A stretch of 64,000 nt of DNA from JAFEDN01 sp963832945. GTDB taxonomy: Bacteria; Pseudomonadota; Gammaproteobacteria; Coxiellales; Coxiellaceae. The DNA is taken from contig CAWHVV010000007.1 of assembly GCA_963832945.1 (NCBI GenBank), forward strand, positions 62,001 through 126,000, given 5' to 3'. The notes beneath the pieces were generated by a model. That model did no database searches. It had not been told where the DNA came from and was given only the letters and a program-made list of their open reading frames with translations. The translations under genes and the position numbers were made by a program. Numbering within the stretch: the first letter of the stretch is position 1; every line of letters starts with the position of its first letter. Shown here in pieces: positions 54,944 to 62,654 of the stretch.

Positions 54944-55221
54944 TTAGCCATTTAAAGACAATGTAGAAATCGTTGAACTCGAAGACGATGAGGATGACGA
55001 GCATCAGCGAAAATCTCTTCCTCAAAATGACTATCAATCAGGCGGGAAGGAATCTCTACCTCCACAGTGGCCGGTTTCATTAAAGCTTCCGCCGTCTCGC
55101 GCTTTTTGGCGTCTCCAGTGACATCCGGCAACGCCGTGGGTAGTTTTAAGGGTTCGCGGCCAATAAAATAGGGTTGTTCATATTTCTGCTCTGAAGCGCC
55201 CGTTTGCCCTAATCCTTTCAT
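54944..55221 (-). pseudogene. internally deleted paralogue of the U-box protein
   Basis: Starts MKGLGQTGASEQKYEQPYFI at 55221 after AAGGAG, and contains LPDVTGDAKKRETAEALMKP, which aligns with LVDVTTDNEKRAAAEKFLKP at the start of the intact gene downstream. After about 70 codons the original frame is lost. In the next frame the sequence reads a Ser-run and STISTLSLNG then stop, like the Ser-rich tail of the intact protein. So the U-box, ankyrin and WD40 parts appear to have been deleted, joining head to tail. Confidence 0.65.
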
Positions 55222-55438
55222 AAAATACTCCTTGAATAAATGATCAAAAAAATGTCGCTATGGTGGGACAAGAGATAGCAGTAGCGGTATTCTTAATAAA
55301 TTTCGGGCTATAGTCAATTTTTTATTAGCAGCTTCCAGGGAATATTTCCTGAATTATTCCCGGGTCATTTTGATGATAATCGAGTCAAAGATGAAATTTA
55401 GAGCCAAAACAGATTTAAAAATAACTCTCTTAAAAATC

Positions 55439-55981
55439 TTATGAATGCTTGCCTATATAAGCATTGGCAATTGACAGGCGCGAATGCCCAGCAACCTCGG
55501 CAACTTCTTGGCGAGCCAATTGGTCGAGCGCATGATTCACTTTTTGGTGATCCTGATTTTTTATTGGGCTGAGCTGACCGGTGATATGGTGGTAAATTTC
55601 ATTCAGTCGCTCATGACGCAAGCCGTGGCTGGTAACGCCATCCTTGCGGCTGATGCCGTGTTGGTGGCAAACATAATAATAATGATTTTTCCATTGCTTG
55701 AAATTATAATTTTCTAGAATGAGTGAATGACTTTTGTGGGTGATCAGTGCTTTAGCACGGTGCAATACATCACGTTGATAATCAGTTTCAATTGGAATTA
55801 CCCGATCTCTGCCGCCTTTGGTTCCCCAATTCACCGCTAAATAAGCGTCTTTATCGGCGGCATGGATTTTCAGCAAAGCAGCCTCGCGCATTCGCAAACC
55901 AAAGGCGCGTTGTAATTCTAATTGAAGGGCAACATGAGGATCGTCTGTATTTAAGGCTGTCAATAGTTCTGCTAAACCCCC
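55439..55981 (-). pseudogene. tyrosine integrase, C-terminal catalytic part only
   Basis: About 180 codons of a phage/ICE-type tyrosine recombinase catalytic domain: FGLRMREA (first Arg), SHGLRHERLNEIYHHI (HxxR), VAGHSRLSIANAYIGKHS (His/Arg and nucleophilic Tyr). The N-terminal half is absent. The coding sequence starts at the edge of palindromic element copy 12, which now fuses a spurious leader to it. Inactive as an integrase. Confidence 0.8.
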
Positions 55982-56195
55982 AGCAATTCCCGCTGAGTAC
56001 AGCGGCAATTGCTTCCTATTTATATCCTGCGCTCGGCGGAGCCGATGCTCGGAATGAAGGGGAAGACGCTCCGCTCTCTCCCCCTTCTGATCCCCCATCG
56101 GGCAGAGAATTTTCTGCGAAAATTATTTTTCTTTATGAAAAATTAATCATATATTTCATATACTTAAATCCGTTTTATTCCCAGCGGGAATTGCT
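55982..56195 (+). mobile_element. palindromic insertion element family 1, copy 12 (longest)
   Basis: 214 bp with long terminal inverted repeats agcaattcccgctg and cagcgggaattgct. Central tip acgctccgctct. It lies between the truncated integrase and another gene remnant. No flanking duplication was found, so a deletion or recombination may have followed insertion. Confidence 0.88.
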
Positions 56196-56444
56196 GTATC
56201 AAGATTTTATCTGGGAAATTCAGATCGATGGCGACGGTGTCTATGCCTCTGAAACCGAAACCGTTTTCGTCTTTAGCCTCGGCAGTTGCTGAATGATTAA
56301 GGGGTTGACCAATCCACGATTCATATTTGTAAGGACGAGGGTCAGGCGGGTCGGGATCGAATTGCTGTTTGCCCAATGGGTGACGTAAGCTAGTTTTTTA
56401 GGGTCAATGCCTCTTCTCACATATTCAAATTCTTCTAAAGTCAT
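56196..56444 (-). pseudogene. frameshifted hypothetical gene remnant
   Basis: Starts MTLEEFEYVRRGIDPKKLAY at 56444, overlapping the preceding integrase stop as ATGA. It needs a one-base shift near ATT-GGG (~56376) to continue as GKQQFDPDPPDPRPYKYESW, then GFRGIDTVAIDLNFPDKIL. It then runs into palindromic element copy 12. Not recognised, part of the degraded island. Confidence 0.6.
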
Positions 56445-57062
56445 GCAAATTCCTTGATCGTCGTAATTTCGTGAGAATTGGCCAGTGCATCCAAATAATC
56501 CGCCCAATGTTGCATCATCTTTTTTCTTTCCGGTAAATACTCGGCATAATTATATGCAGCGCGAATATGATTACGTTCGGAATGAGCCAGTTGACGCTCA
56601 ATGGCGTCGCGGTTCCAGCCCTGCTCGTTTAACAACGTAGACGCCATACTTCTAAATCCGTGGCCGGTCATTTCATCTTTAGCATAACCCAAGCGCCTCA
56701 GTGCAGCTAATACGGCATTATCAGACATAGGACGGCTGGACGAACGCAAGCCAGGAAAAACATATTTACCGTCACCGGTAAGCACTTGTACTTCACGCAA
56801 AACAGAGATGGCTTGCGTAGACAGCGGCACGATGTGTACGGTACGCATTTTCATTTTTCCAGGAGGAATTCGCCATTCGGCAGTATCAAAATTAAATTCA
56901 GACCACTAAAGACAGTAGCTTCTCTTTGCCTCCAAACCAATAGCGAAACCGCCAATATCTGGAACCATTCGGCTTGACTGCCAGAAACAGGCCTTTGCCG
57001 TCCGCCAATTTAAACGATTTTTCCCTGGATTTTACTTTCCGAATTCGTGTATCCGTAAGCAT
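56441..57062 (-). pseudogene. P4-type integrase with internal deletion
   Basis: The N-terminus at 57062 reads MLTDTRIRKVKSREKSFKLA, then GKGLFLAVKPNGSRYWRFRY, the typical P4-integrase start. It stops at about 56898. A piece with FNFDTAEWRIPPGKMKMRTV, GHGFRSMASTLLNEQGWNRD and HSERNHIRAAYN then follows in another frame, and is the C-terminal catalytic part. Roughly 200 middle residues are missing, including the first catalytic Arg region. It sits next to tRNA-Ser, as P4 integrases do. Confidence 0.85.
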
Positions 57063-57186
57063 AGTGGGGTATCTCCTTTTTGGGGTAAAAATACCCCGGT
57101 TTTGTACCCCACTTTGTGCAAAGATTTCAGGGGTACATAGTGGACATTACCGGAATTAGATTATCTGAAAAAATTAGAAATTACAA

Positions 57187-57242
57187 GCACTTCAGGAGTA
57201 TTTTGGAACGTATTGGCAGGTGAAAAAACGGAGAGGCAGGGA
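57187..57242. other. right attachment-site repeat, overlapping tRNA-Ser 3' end
   Basis: Matches 52239-52292 with few mismatches: cttcaggagtattttggaac onward into gagaggcaggga of the tRNA 3' end. With the left repeat it defines a 5-kb island (about 52.24-57.24 kb). Confidence 0.75.
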
Positions 57243-57314
57243 TTCGAACCCTGGGAGGGGGATACCCTCAACGGTTTTCAAGACCGCCGCATTAGACCGC
57301 TCTGCCACCTCTCC
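57229..57314 (-). tRNA. tRNA-Ser (anticodon UGA)
   Basis: 86-nt class II tRNA. Acceptor stem ggagagg / cctctcc, anticodon stem-loop gcggtcttgaaaaccgt giving UGA, long variable arm (tgagggtatccccctccca), T-arm gggttcgaatccc, discriminator G as in tRNA-Ser. Its 3' end is the integration target of the adjacent island. Confidence 0.96.
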
Positions 57315-57401
57315 TCGGCGGCAGGTATTGTAACACCGTGATAAAGAGATTTCATAGGGGGCTGTGTTTTAATGTTAGCTGGGCGCCCCCTGGTCTCCTT
57401 T

Positions 57402-58496
57402 TTAAAAGACCGGGATAGAAGAAATTTGAGTTTCGACTGTTAGGGTAGATTCTACCTGTTTGTCTTTGCATGCAGAACTTATGAAGCCTGTTTTTATAAT
57501 GTTACTCACCTGAGGTATAGGCCGCGGATCTAAATGTTCTTTAAGTTCCTTCACATAATTTTCATCTCCGCTGACATTTTCTACATTATCATTAGCGGAC
57601 AGAACTCCTAAAACGGGTTGCAACACCATGTAATGAGCACCTTCTTCTTTCTGATAAATATGATATTTAATAGGAGTGCCGGGGGCAATAAGCGCTTCTT
57701 CCTCTCGGGGAGTTGAAGAATAATCCTTAATTCTTTTTCCGCCTCTTGTTACCAGCACAAAGAAATTAGGAGAGGCGCCAAATTTCGCGTCTTTAAAAAA
57801 ATCACTGGTGCTCATAAAGGCTTTCTCCGTCACTGTCCCTTTTTGGTCAGCAGTCTGTACTTGATTAACAAAAAATGCTTCCTTGTCGGATTTTAAAGTC
57901 ATCGCGCGAAACCCAAGATCTTTCGCATCGTCCGCAATTTTATTGAGTCCGGAAGCTGCAAATACCATAAGGCAAAGCAGATCTTTCACTTTTAATTGAA
58001 ACTGCTCACCTGCCAGCTTTTCAAAAACCGTTGTAGAACTTTTTCCGGATTTACGTAAAAAATCATTAATTTGTATATAGAATTGTTTCGTATAAGCATT
58101 AATAGCCACTTTTTCAGAAATGTGCAAATCCGCTTGTCCACTATTTTCCATCATGCTATAAATTGCTTTACCGTGTACGAATTTACTTTTAGTTTTTAGA
58201 AAATGAAGATAGTTTTCTTGATCAGATTCAGACAAGGTAATTTGATCAAAGGCAACACGCCCCATAATTGAGCTAATGTTAACTGTCTTTTCATCTTTTC
58301 CTGAATGCCAGGAAGCCACTAACTCACCGTCAACATTATGAGAGAACTTTATATCTGATTTCTTATCCAGCACTTGCCATATCATACTTTGAAAATCCCT
58401 TGTCTCAGCCGAAAAAGGACGCGGGCCGGCTATTTCGGTTAATTCATTAATGGGTATTTGGGTCATCAATTTGGTTAATATATTCTTGGATTTCAT
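57402..58496 (-). CDS. mono-ADP-ribosyltransferase toxin/effector (R-S-E class)
   Basis: 364 aa, no signal peptide. The ADPRT core is visible: YTKQFYIQINDFLRKSG (helical entry), an NAD-binding Arg in LGFRAMT (Arg197), the STS motif in EKAFMSTSDFF (Ser229-Thr-Ser231), and the ExE pair in REEEALIAPGTPIKYHIY (Glu265 and Glu267). The E-x-E spacing predicts transfer to Arg (or Gln) residues of a target. The host substrate is unknown. Promoter has a PmrA-type box. A relic of a second copy lies at 38049-38159. Starts at 58496. Confidence 0.88.
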   Translation of the reverse strand: MKSKNILTKLMTQIPINELTEIAGPRPFSAETRDFQSMIWQVLDKKSDIKFSHNVDGELVASWHSGKDEKTVNISSIMGRVAFDQITLSESDQENYLHFLKTKSKFVHGKAIYSMMENSGQADLHISEKVAINAYTKQFYIQINDFLRKSGKSSTTVFEKLAGEQFQLKVKDLLCLMVFAASGLNKIADDAKDLGFRAMTLKSDKEAFFVNQVQTADQKGTVTEKAFMSTSDFFKDAKFGASPNFFVLVTRGGKRIKDYSSTPREEEALIAPGTPIKYHIYQKEEGAHYMVLQPVLGVLSANDNVENVSGDENYVKELKEHLDPRPIPQVSNIIKTGFISSACKDKQVESTLTVETQISSIPVF

Positions 58497-58533
58497 TGTT
58501 ATTTTTCTCTAGTTTTATTATAAATATGTATAT

Positions 58534-58566
58534 AATATACTCAATATAAATTAAGTAACCCTTAAG
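58534..58566 (-). promoter_or_regulatory. PmrA-type box and -10 of the ADP-ribosyltransferase gene
   Basis: Minus strand half-sites cTTAAG and cTTAAT begin 11 nt apart (box 58547-58566). The -10 TATATT (58534-58539) begins 15 nt after the second half-site. The expected transcript start lies about 30 nt before the ATG. Confidence 0.7.
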
Positions 58567-58676
58567 AGAGAATTATGGTTTTATTACGAAATGTGCTCTG
58601 CTTGTGTTGTACAGGGCAGGTGGAGTTATGGTATAATTAATGCTGTATAAATATTGGCTAAATTAGGAGAAATGAT

Positions 58677-59357
58677 ATGCGTTCCAATCCTGTCAGCATT
58701 GGCCGGTCAGAATCGGTATTAGCGGTTAACCGGGTGCTGCGCAATACTTATTTTTTACTGAGTTTGACCCTCCTGTTCAGCGCAGGAACCGCGGCCTATG
58801 CCACTCTTTCCAATGCAGCGCCGATTGGATTTGTGGGTTTGCTGGCGGGTATGTTCGGTCTCTATTTCCTGACGGTATGGCTTCGCAATAGCGCCTGGGG
58901 AATCCTGGCAATTTTTGCATACACGGGTTTTTTGGGGTACACGCTAGGGCCCATACTGAATTTTTATATCCATAACTTTAGTAATGGTGCGCAAATCATT
59001 GGCACTTCACTGGGGGCTACGGGGCTAATATTCCTGGGGTTATCCGGTTATGTGCTCACTACCCGGAAAGACTTCAGTTATCTGGGCGGATTTATTACAG
59101 TAGCGATCATCACTGCGTTTTTGATCGGCCTGGGCGCGATGCTTTTTAACCTGCCGGTTCTCCAGCTCATTATTTCCGGGGCCTTTGCCATCATTTCATC
59201 CGCGTTTATTCTGTATACCACCAGCCAAATTATTCATAATGGCGAACGTAACTATATTATGGCTACCATCAGTCTTTATATCGCCATTTTTAATCTCTTT
59301 GTCAGTCTATTGCGCATCCTGAGCTTTTTCGGCGGCGGCGGCAATAACCGCAATTAA
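58677..59357 (+). CDS. Bax inhibitor-1/YccA family membrane protein
   Basis: 226 aa with seven transmembrane helices, close to the YccA subgroup. Landmarks: LAVNRVLRNTYFLLSLTLLF at the start, GFLGYTLGPILNFY in TM3, GATGLIFLGLSGYVLTTRKD, and the C-terminal IHNGERNYIMATISLYIAIFNL with the conserved acidic residues of the family. In E. coli YccA modulates FtsH. Homologues in other organisms act as Ca2+ leak channels. Start follows AGGAGAA. Confidence 0.92.
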   Translation: MRSNPVSIGRSESVLAVNRVLRNTYFLLSLTLLFSAGTAAYATLSNAAPIGFVGLLAGMFGLYFLTVWLRNSAWGILAIFAYTGFLGYTLGPILNFYIHNFSNGAQIIGTSLGATGLIFLGLSGYVLTTRKDFSYLGGFITVAIITAFLIGLGAMLFNLPVLQLIISGAFAIISSAFILYTTSQIIHNGERNYIMATISLYIAIFNLFVSLLRILSFFGGGGNNRN

Positions 59358-59381
59358 CATAACCCGCAATTAACTCATTAA

Positions 59382-59423
59382 CCCGCGGTCACTCGAAAAG
59401 GTTATCGAATTCCGCGGGAAAAA
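59382..59423 (+). terminator. probable terminator after the Bax-inhibitor-1 gene
   Basis: Arms cccgcgg (59382-59388) and ccgcggg (59412-59418) with an inner tcgaaaaggttatcga, followed by aaaaacc. It is GC-rich, in the right place after the stop codon at 59357, but lacks a clean U tract. Confidence 0.5.
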
Positions 59424-59469
59424 CCTATTATTTTCTTAAGTAATTGAATTCCTTGTCTTGTTTAGCATA

Positions 59470-59502
59470 TTTAATACTCTCTTAATGTACTATATGTACA
59501 AT
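59470..59502 (+). promoter_or_regulatory. PmrA-type box and -10 of muramidase gene 1
   Basis: tTTAAT (59471) and cTTAAT (59482) half-sites 11 nt apart. The -10 TACAAT at 59497-59502 begins 15 nt after the second half-site. Transcript start expected about 27 nt before ATG 59537. Confidence 0.75.
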
Positions 59503-59536
59503 ATATACTCAAATTCGTCCTAAGAGGTATCGAAAA

Positions 59537-60469
59537 ATGAGTAATATAAATACAGATAAACGAAAGAGAGTAAATAGAATATATAATCAATGCCTTATCT
59601 ATACTATTATCGCGGGTGCTATCAGTGTACCGTTTCTGCTGCCGATACATGGCAAAATTTCAAACCGAAGAACTTCCGCAGTATTAACGGCGCCAGCACC
59701 AGAATTAGTTTCGGCCAGGGACTCAAGCCCGGAGCAGCCTCCAACCGCGGTTTATACTCCGAAAGCCGTCACCCTCAAGCCATCAAACACGGCGGTTATG
59801 GCCACTGCAATGGTTGTTGAAAAACCGGTATTAAACGTTCCTGCTGTCACATCCTTATCCGTTAAAACGAGTACTAAAAAGACCGTTGAGGCCTCTATAG
59901 AAAGTCCTAAAATTGACAGTCAGTTTATTGCCAAAATGGAAGGATCTGTACTTAAAGGATATGTGCCACTCCCAGGAAAAACTAAAAGTGGGGTCACCAT
60001 CGCCACCGGTTTTGATTTAGGGCAAATGCGTCCAAAAGAATTTAATAATTTGCCGTTGAGCGCCGGACTTAAAAATAAACTGCGTCCCTATGTCGGCCTG
60101 AAAAAATTTAATGCAGTGGCATTTTTAAAATCCCACCCCTTAAGCATTAACCAGACTGAATTACTGGAAATAAATCAAATATCTATGAATAAAATTTTGC
60201 AGCCACTGATGAAAAATTACAATAAAGCCAGCAAAACGTCATTCACGCAGTTGCCAAAACAGGCACAAACTGTTCTGTTCTCATACGCTTATCAATATGG
60301 ACCGGATTTTATGAAAAAGTCCAGCGGCTCCAAACTCTGGCATTACTTTGTGACCCAGGACTGGAAAAAGGTAAGCGCTACCTTGCGCGGGTCCAGGCAA
60401 TATTCCAGCCGCCGGCGCCAGGAGGCACAACTCATTAATAACCTCTCCTATAATGATACAAAAAATTAA
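59537..60469 (+). CDS. pesticin-like muramidase, paralogue 1
   Basis: 310 aa. An N-terminal signal anchor (~residues 18-40; IYTIIAGAISVPFLLPI) and a Ser/Thr/Pro-rich linker precede a C-terminal lysozyme-like domain. The catalytic pattern agrees with the pesticin C-domain: Glu135 in KMEGSVLKGY, Thr154 and Asp160 in SGVTIATGFDLGQ (T to D spacing 6, as in pesticin). Further conserved: KNKLRPYVGLKKF, QAQTVLFSYAYQYGPDFM. Predicted to cut peptidoglycan glycan strands outside the inner membrane. No immunity gene is recognisable beside it. First of three tandem paralogues. Confidence 0.85.
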   Translation: MSNINTDKRKRVNRIYNQCLIYTIIAGAISVPFLLPIHGKISNRRTSAVLTAPAPELVSARDSSPEQPPTAVYTPKAVTLKPSNTAVMATAMVVEKPVLNVPAVTSLSVKTSTKKTVEASIESPKIDSQFIAKMEGSVLKGYVPLPGKTKSGVTIATGFDLGQMRPKEFNNLPLSAGLKNKLRPYVGLKKFNAVAFLKSHPLSINQTELLEINQISMNKILQPLMKNYNKASKTSFTQLPKQAQTVLFSYAYQYGPDFMKKSSGSKLWHYFVTQDWKKVSATLRGSRQYSSRRRQEAQLINNLSYNDTKN

Positions 60470-60523
60470 TATTTAAAAGCAAGATGCTGTTTAATATGTG
60501 TTTTTTATAAAATAGAGTTCAAA

Positions 60524-60556
60524 TTTAACTCTGTTTTAATGTACAAATTGTACAAT
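60524..60556 (+). promoter_or_regulatory. PmrA-type box and -10 of muramidase gene 2
   Basis: TTAAC (60525) and TTAAT (60536) half-sites 11 nt apart. The -10 TACAAT at 60551-60556 begins 15 nt after the second half-site. A transcript start near 60563 rules out the upstream in-frame ATG at 60539 and supports ATG 60587. Confidence 0.72.
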
Positions 60557-60586
60557 TATAGGAAAGAGTTTATTGATGAGAAAACT

Positions 60587-61495
60587 ATGAAAATAGAAAA
60601 ACGTACTTACGACTATAAAAAACACATTATCCACGTTCTCGTCGCAGGCGCGATGGCCCTTTCCTGGGGAACTGTGGCGCACGTACATACTTTTATGAAA
60701 GATCACCTGCGAAGTACACCATCGCGCAGCAGATCAAAAAAGTCTTCCCTGGTTCCCGATGAAACGGCTACTCCGACTATAGAAAAGGTCTCTAAGGGGC
60801 CGCCACCGCCTCTGACAGCAGAAACAACAACTATAAGTTCCGAACCAATAATCGCCAGCGCCCACGAAGCAAAAAAAGCCAGCCCTCCCGTCTCCACAGC
60901 AACATTAATACCGGCGATAGCCGCGAAAGCAGGTATCAGTATCACCGATACCCGAATTAATACTTCATTTATCCGTCAGGTGGAAGGTTCGCTTCTTAAA
61001 GCTTATGTTCCCCTCGCAGGGTCCACGCACAGCGGGGTTACCGTTGGGGACGGTTTTGATTTGGGGCAAATGCGCCCGGCAGAATTTGACAAACTGACTA
61101 TTGAAGCGAGTTTAAAAGCCAAATTACGGCCATATGTGGGCATGACCAGCTTTAGAGCCAAAACTTTCTTAAAGTCGCATCCCTTGACCATCACCCCGGC
61201 TGAACTGAAGCAGTTAAACGTGGTTGCCGCTAATAAGATTCTCAAACCTTTGGTAAAAACTTATGAGAAAGCCAGTGGCCTGTCGTTTACGAAGCTTCCT
61301 CCTGAGGCTCAGACCGCGATTTTCTCATATGCTTATCAGAATGGTCCCGGTTTCATGCACCGATCGTCAAATAAAAAGTTGTGGCATTACTTTGTCACTC
61401 AAAACTGGAAGAAGGCCAGCGCGACCCTCCGAACGTTCAAAATGTACGTCTCCCGGCGCATCCAGGAAGCGCATCTGCTCGATCATATTGCTTAA
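60587..61495 (+). CDS. pesticin-like muramidase, paralogue 2
   Basis: 302 aa from ATG 60587; the ATG at 60539 lies upstream of the predicted transcript start. A hydrophobic export segment (IIHVLVAGAMALSWGTVAHV) precedes a Ser/Pro/Lys-rich linker and the muramidase domain: QVEGSLLKAYVPL with the catalytic Glu, SGVTVGDGFDLGQM with the Thr/Asp pair, LRPYVGMTSFRAKTF, EAQTAIFSYAYQNGPGFM, and the Arg-rich C-terminus. Second of three tandem copies, diverged mainly in the linker. Confidence 0.85.
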   Translation: MKIEKRTYDYKKHIIHVLVAGAMALSWGTVAHVHTFMKDHLRSTPSRSRSKKSSLVPDETATPTIEKVSKGPPPPLTAETTTISSEPIIASAHEAKKASPPVSTATLIPAIAAKAGISITDTRINTSFIRQVEGSLLKAYVPLAGSTHSGVTVGDGFDLGQMRPAEFDKLTIEASLKAKLRPYVGMTSFRAKTFLKSHPLTITPAELKQLNVVAANKILKPLVKTYEKASGLSFTKLPPEAQTAIFSYAYQNGPGFMHRSSNKKLWHYFVTQNWKKASATLRTFKMYVSRRIQEAHLLDHIA

Positions 61496-61500
61496 CCGGA

Positions 61501-61526
61501 TAGTAACCATTCACCATGTAGAGGGG
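61501..61526 (+). repeat. family-2 palindromic repeat fragment
   Basis: agtaaccattcaccatgtag plus agggga matches the left end of the 99-bp element at 7009-7107 and the fragment at 27113-27140. It follows the stop of muramidase 2. The right half is not clearly present. Confidence 0.6.
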
Positions 61527-61610
61527 ATTTCACCATCAGGCTACTGCGAACGCAAAACGTTCTCGATACGCGTGATGCTGAAATATCAAGTATCCGGGTT
61601 GAATGCATTT

Positions 61611-61643
61611 TTTAATCATTTCTTAAGGGTTCAGTAGTATAAT
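61611..61643 (+). promoter_or_regulatory. PmrA-type box and -10 of muramidase gene 3
   Basis: TTAAT (61612) and cTTAAG (61623) half-sites 11 nt apart. The -10 TATAAT at 61638-61643 begins 15 nt after the second half-site. The ATG at 61653 would be only about 3 nt from the predicted start, implying a leaderless or near-leaderless mRNA. The palindrome gttcagt...actgaac overlaps the -10. Confidence 0.72.
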
Positions 61644-61652
61644 AACTGAACT

Positions 61653-62456
61653 ATGAGTAAGAAAACTGTGTTTTTTACAATCGCTGCCTGTTTGGCCTGG
61701 GGGCCTTTTGGACTTGCTGGAAAGGCTCACGCATTTAGTCTTTTCAATTTTCACTCTCGTTCCAATTCTAATTCTAATTCTCGCTCTAATTCTCGTTCTC
61801 ATTCTCATTTTCATCACCATTATCGAGCTCATTCTAGTTCCATACCTTCCCAACAGATCCATAGTAAAGTGGCTATTTCTATTATAGATACTCAAATAGA
61901 CCGGGAATTTATTCGCGCAATGGAAGGCTCTCATCTCAAAGGCTATGTGCCTCTGGTGCGGACCACCAATAGTGGGGTCACCATAGCCCACGGCTTCGAT
62001 TTAGGGCAGTTGTCTCTGAAAGAGTTCAATAATATGGCTATTAGTCATGAATTAAAGCAGAAATTGCAGCCCTACGTGGGCCTCAAAAAATATGCGGCTT
62101 TATCGTTTTTAAAAAAACATCCTTTGACCATTTCTCCCGGGGATCTGGAGCAGTTAAATGTGGTATCCGCAGACAGTGTGCTCAGACCGTTGGTAAAATC
62201 TTACGATCAGGCCAGCAATCGACACTTTCTTGAATTGCCGGCTGCGGCGCAAACGGCTCTGTTTTCTTATGCCTATCAATGTGGGCCTTATTTCATGCAT
62301 CAAAGTTCCTCTCAAAAAGCCCTATGGCATGATTTTGTGGTACAGGACTGGTCAAAAGCCAGCAAACAGCTGCGCACATTTAGAACCTATGCGTCACGCC
62401 GGAACAGTGAAGCACAATTATTGGAGAAATCCTCAGCAATTCTCGGCGAATTATAA
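61653..62456 (+). CDS. pesticin-like muramidase, paralogue 3
   Basis: 267 aa with a cleavable-looking signal peptide (FFTIAACLAWGPFGLAGKAHA), then a distinctive tract of alternating Ser/Asn/Arg/His (residues ~30-55, NSNSRSNSRSHSHFHHHY). The muramidase domain has AMEGSHLKGYVPL, SGVTIAHGFDLGQL, LQPYVGLKKYAALSF and AQTALFSYAYQCGPYFM. A palindromic element inserted in the last codons, so the C-terminus after LLEKSS is now AILGEL. The pre-insertion frame would read LFFHTH and stop. Confidence 0.83.
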   Translation: MSKKTVFFTIAACLAWGPFGLAGKAHAFSLFNFHSRSNSNSNSRSNSRSHSHFHHHYRAHSSSIPSQQIHSKVAISIIDTQIDREFIRAMEGSHLKGYVPLVRTTNSGVTIAHGFDLGQLSLKEFNNMAISHELKQKLQPYVGLKKYAALSFLKKHPLTISPGDLEQLNVVSADSVLRPLVKSYDQASNRHFLELPAAAQTALFSYAYQCGPYFMHQSSSQKALWHDFVVQDWSKASKQLRTFRTYASRRNSEAQLLEKSSAILGEL

Positions 62457-62642
62457 CTGATTGAATAATAATAAAAATAAACTACTCATCGAAGCAAAAA
62501 GTTTTCGTAGAAAACCCTCTGCCCAATGGGGGTTCGCAAGGGGGAGAGAGCGGAGCGTCTCCCCCTTCATTCCGAGCATCGGCTCCGCCGAGCGCAGGAT
62601 ATAAATAGGAAGCAATTATCGCTGTATTCAGCGAGAATTGCT
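62434..62642 (-). mobile_element. palindromic insertion element family 1, copy 13 (full length)
   Basis: 209 bp with terminal repeats agcaattctcg and cgagaattgct, flanked by gagaaatcct at 62424-62433 and 62643-62652 (target-site duplication). Central tip acgctccgctct. It replaces the last codons of muramidase 3 and lies 12 bp from the end of putA. Confidence 0.92.
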
Positions 62643-62654
62643 GAGAAATCCTCG

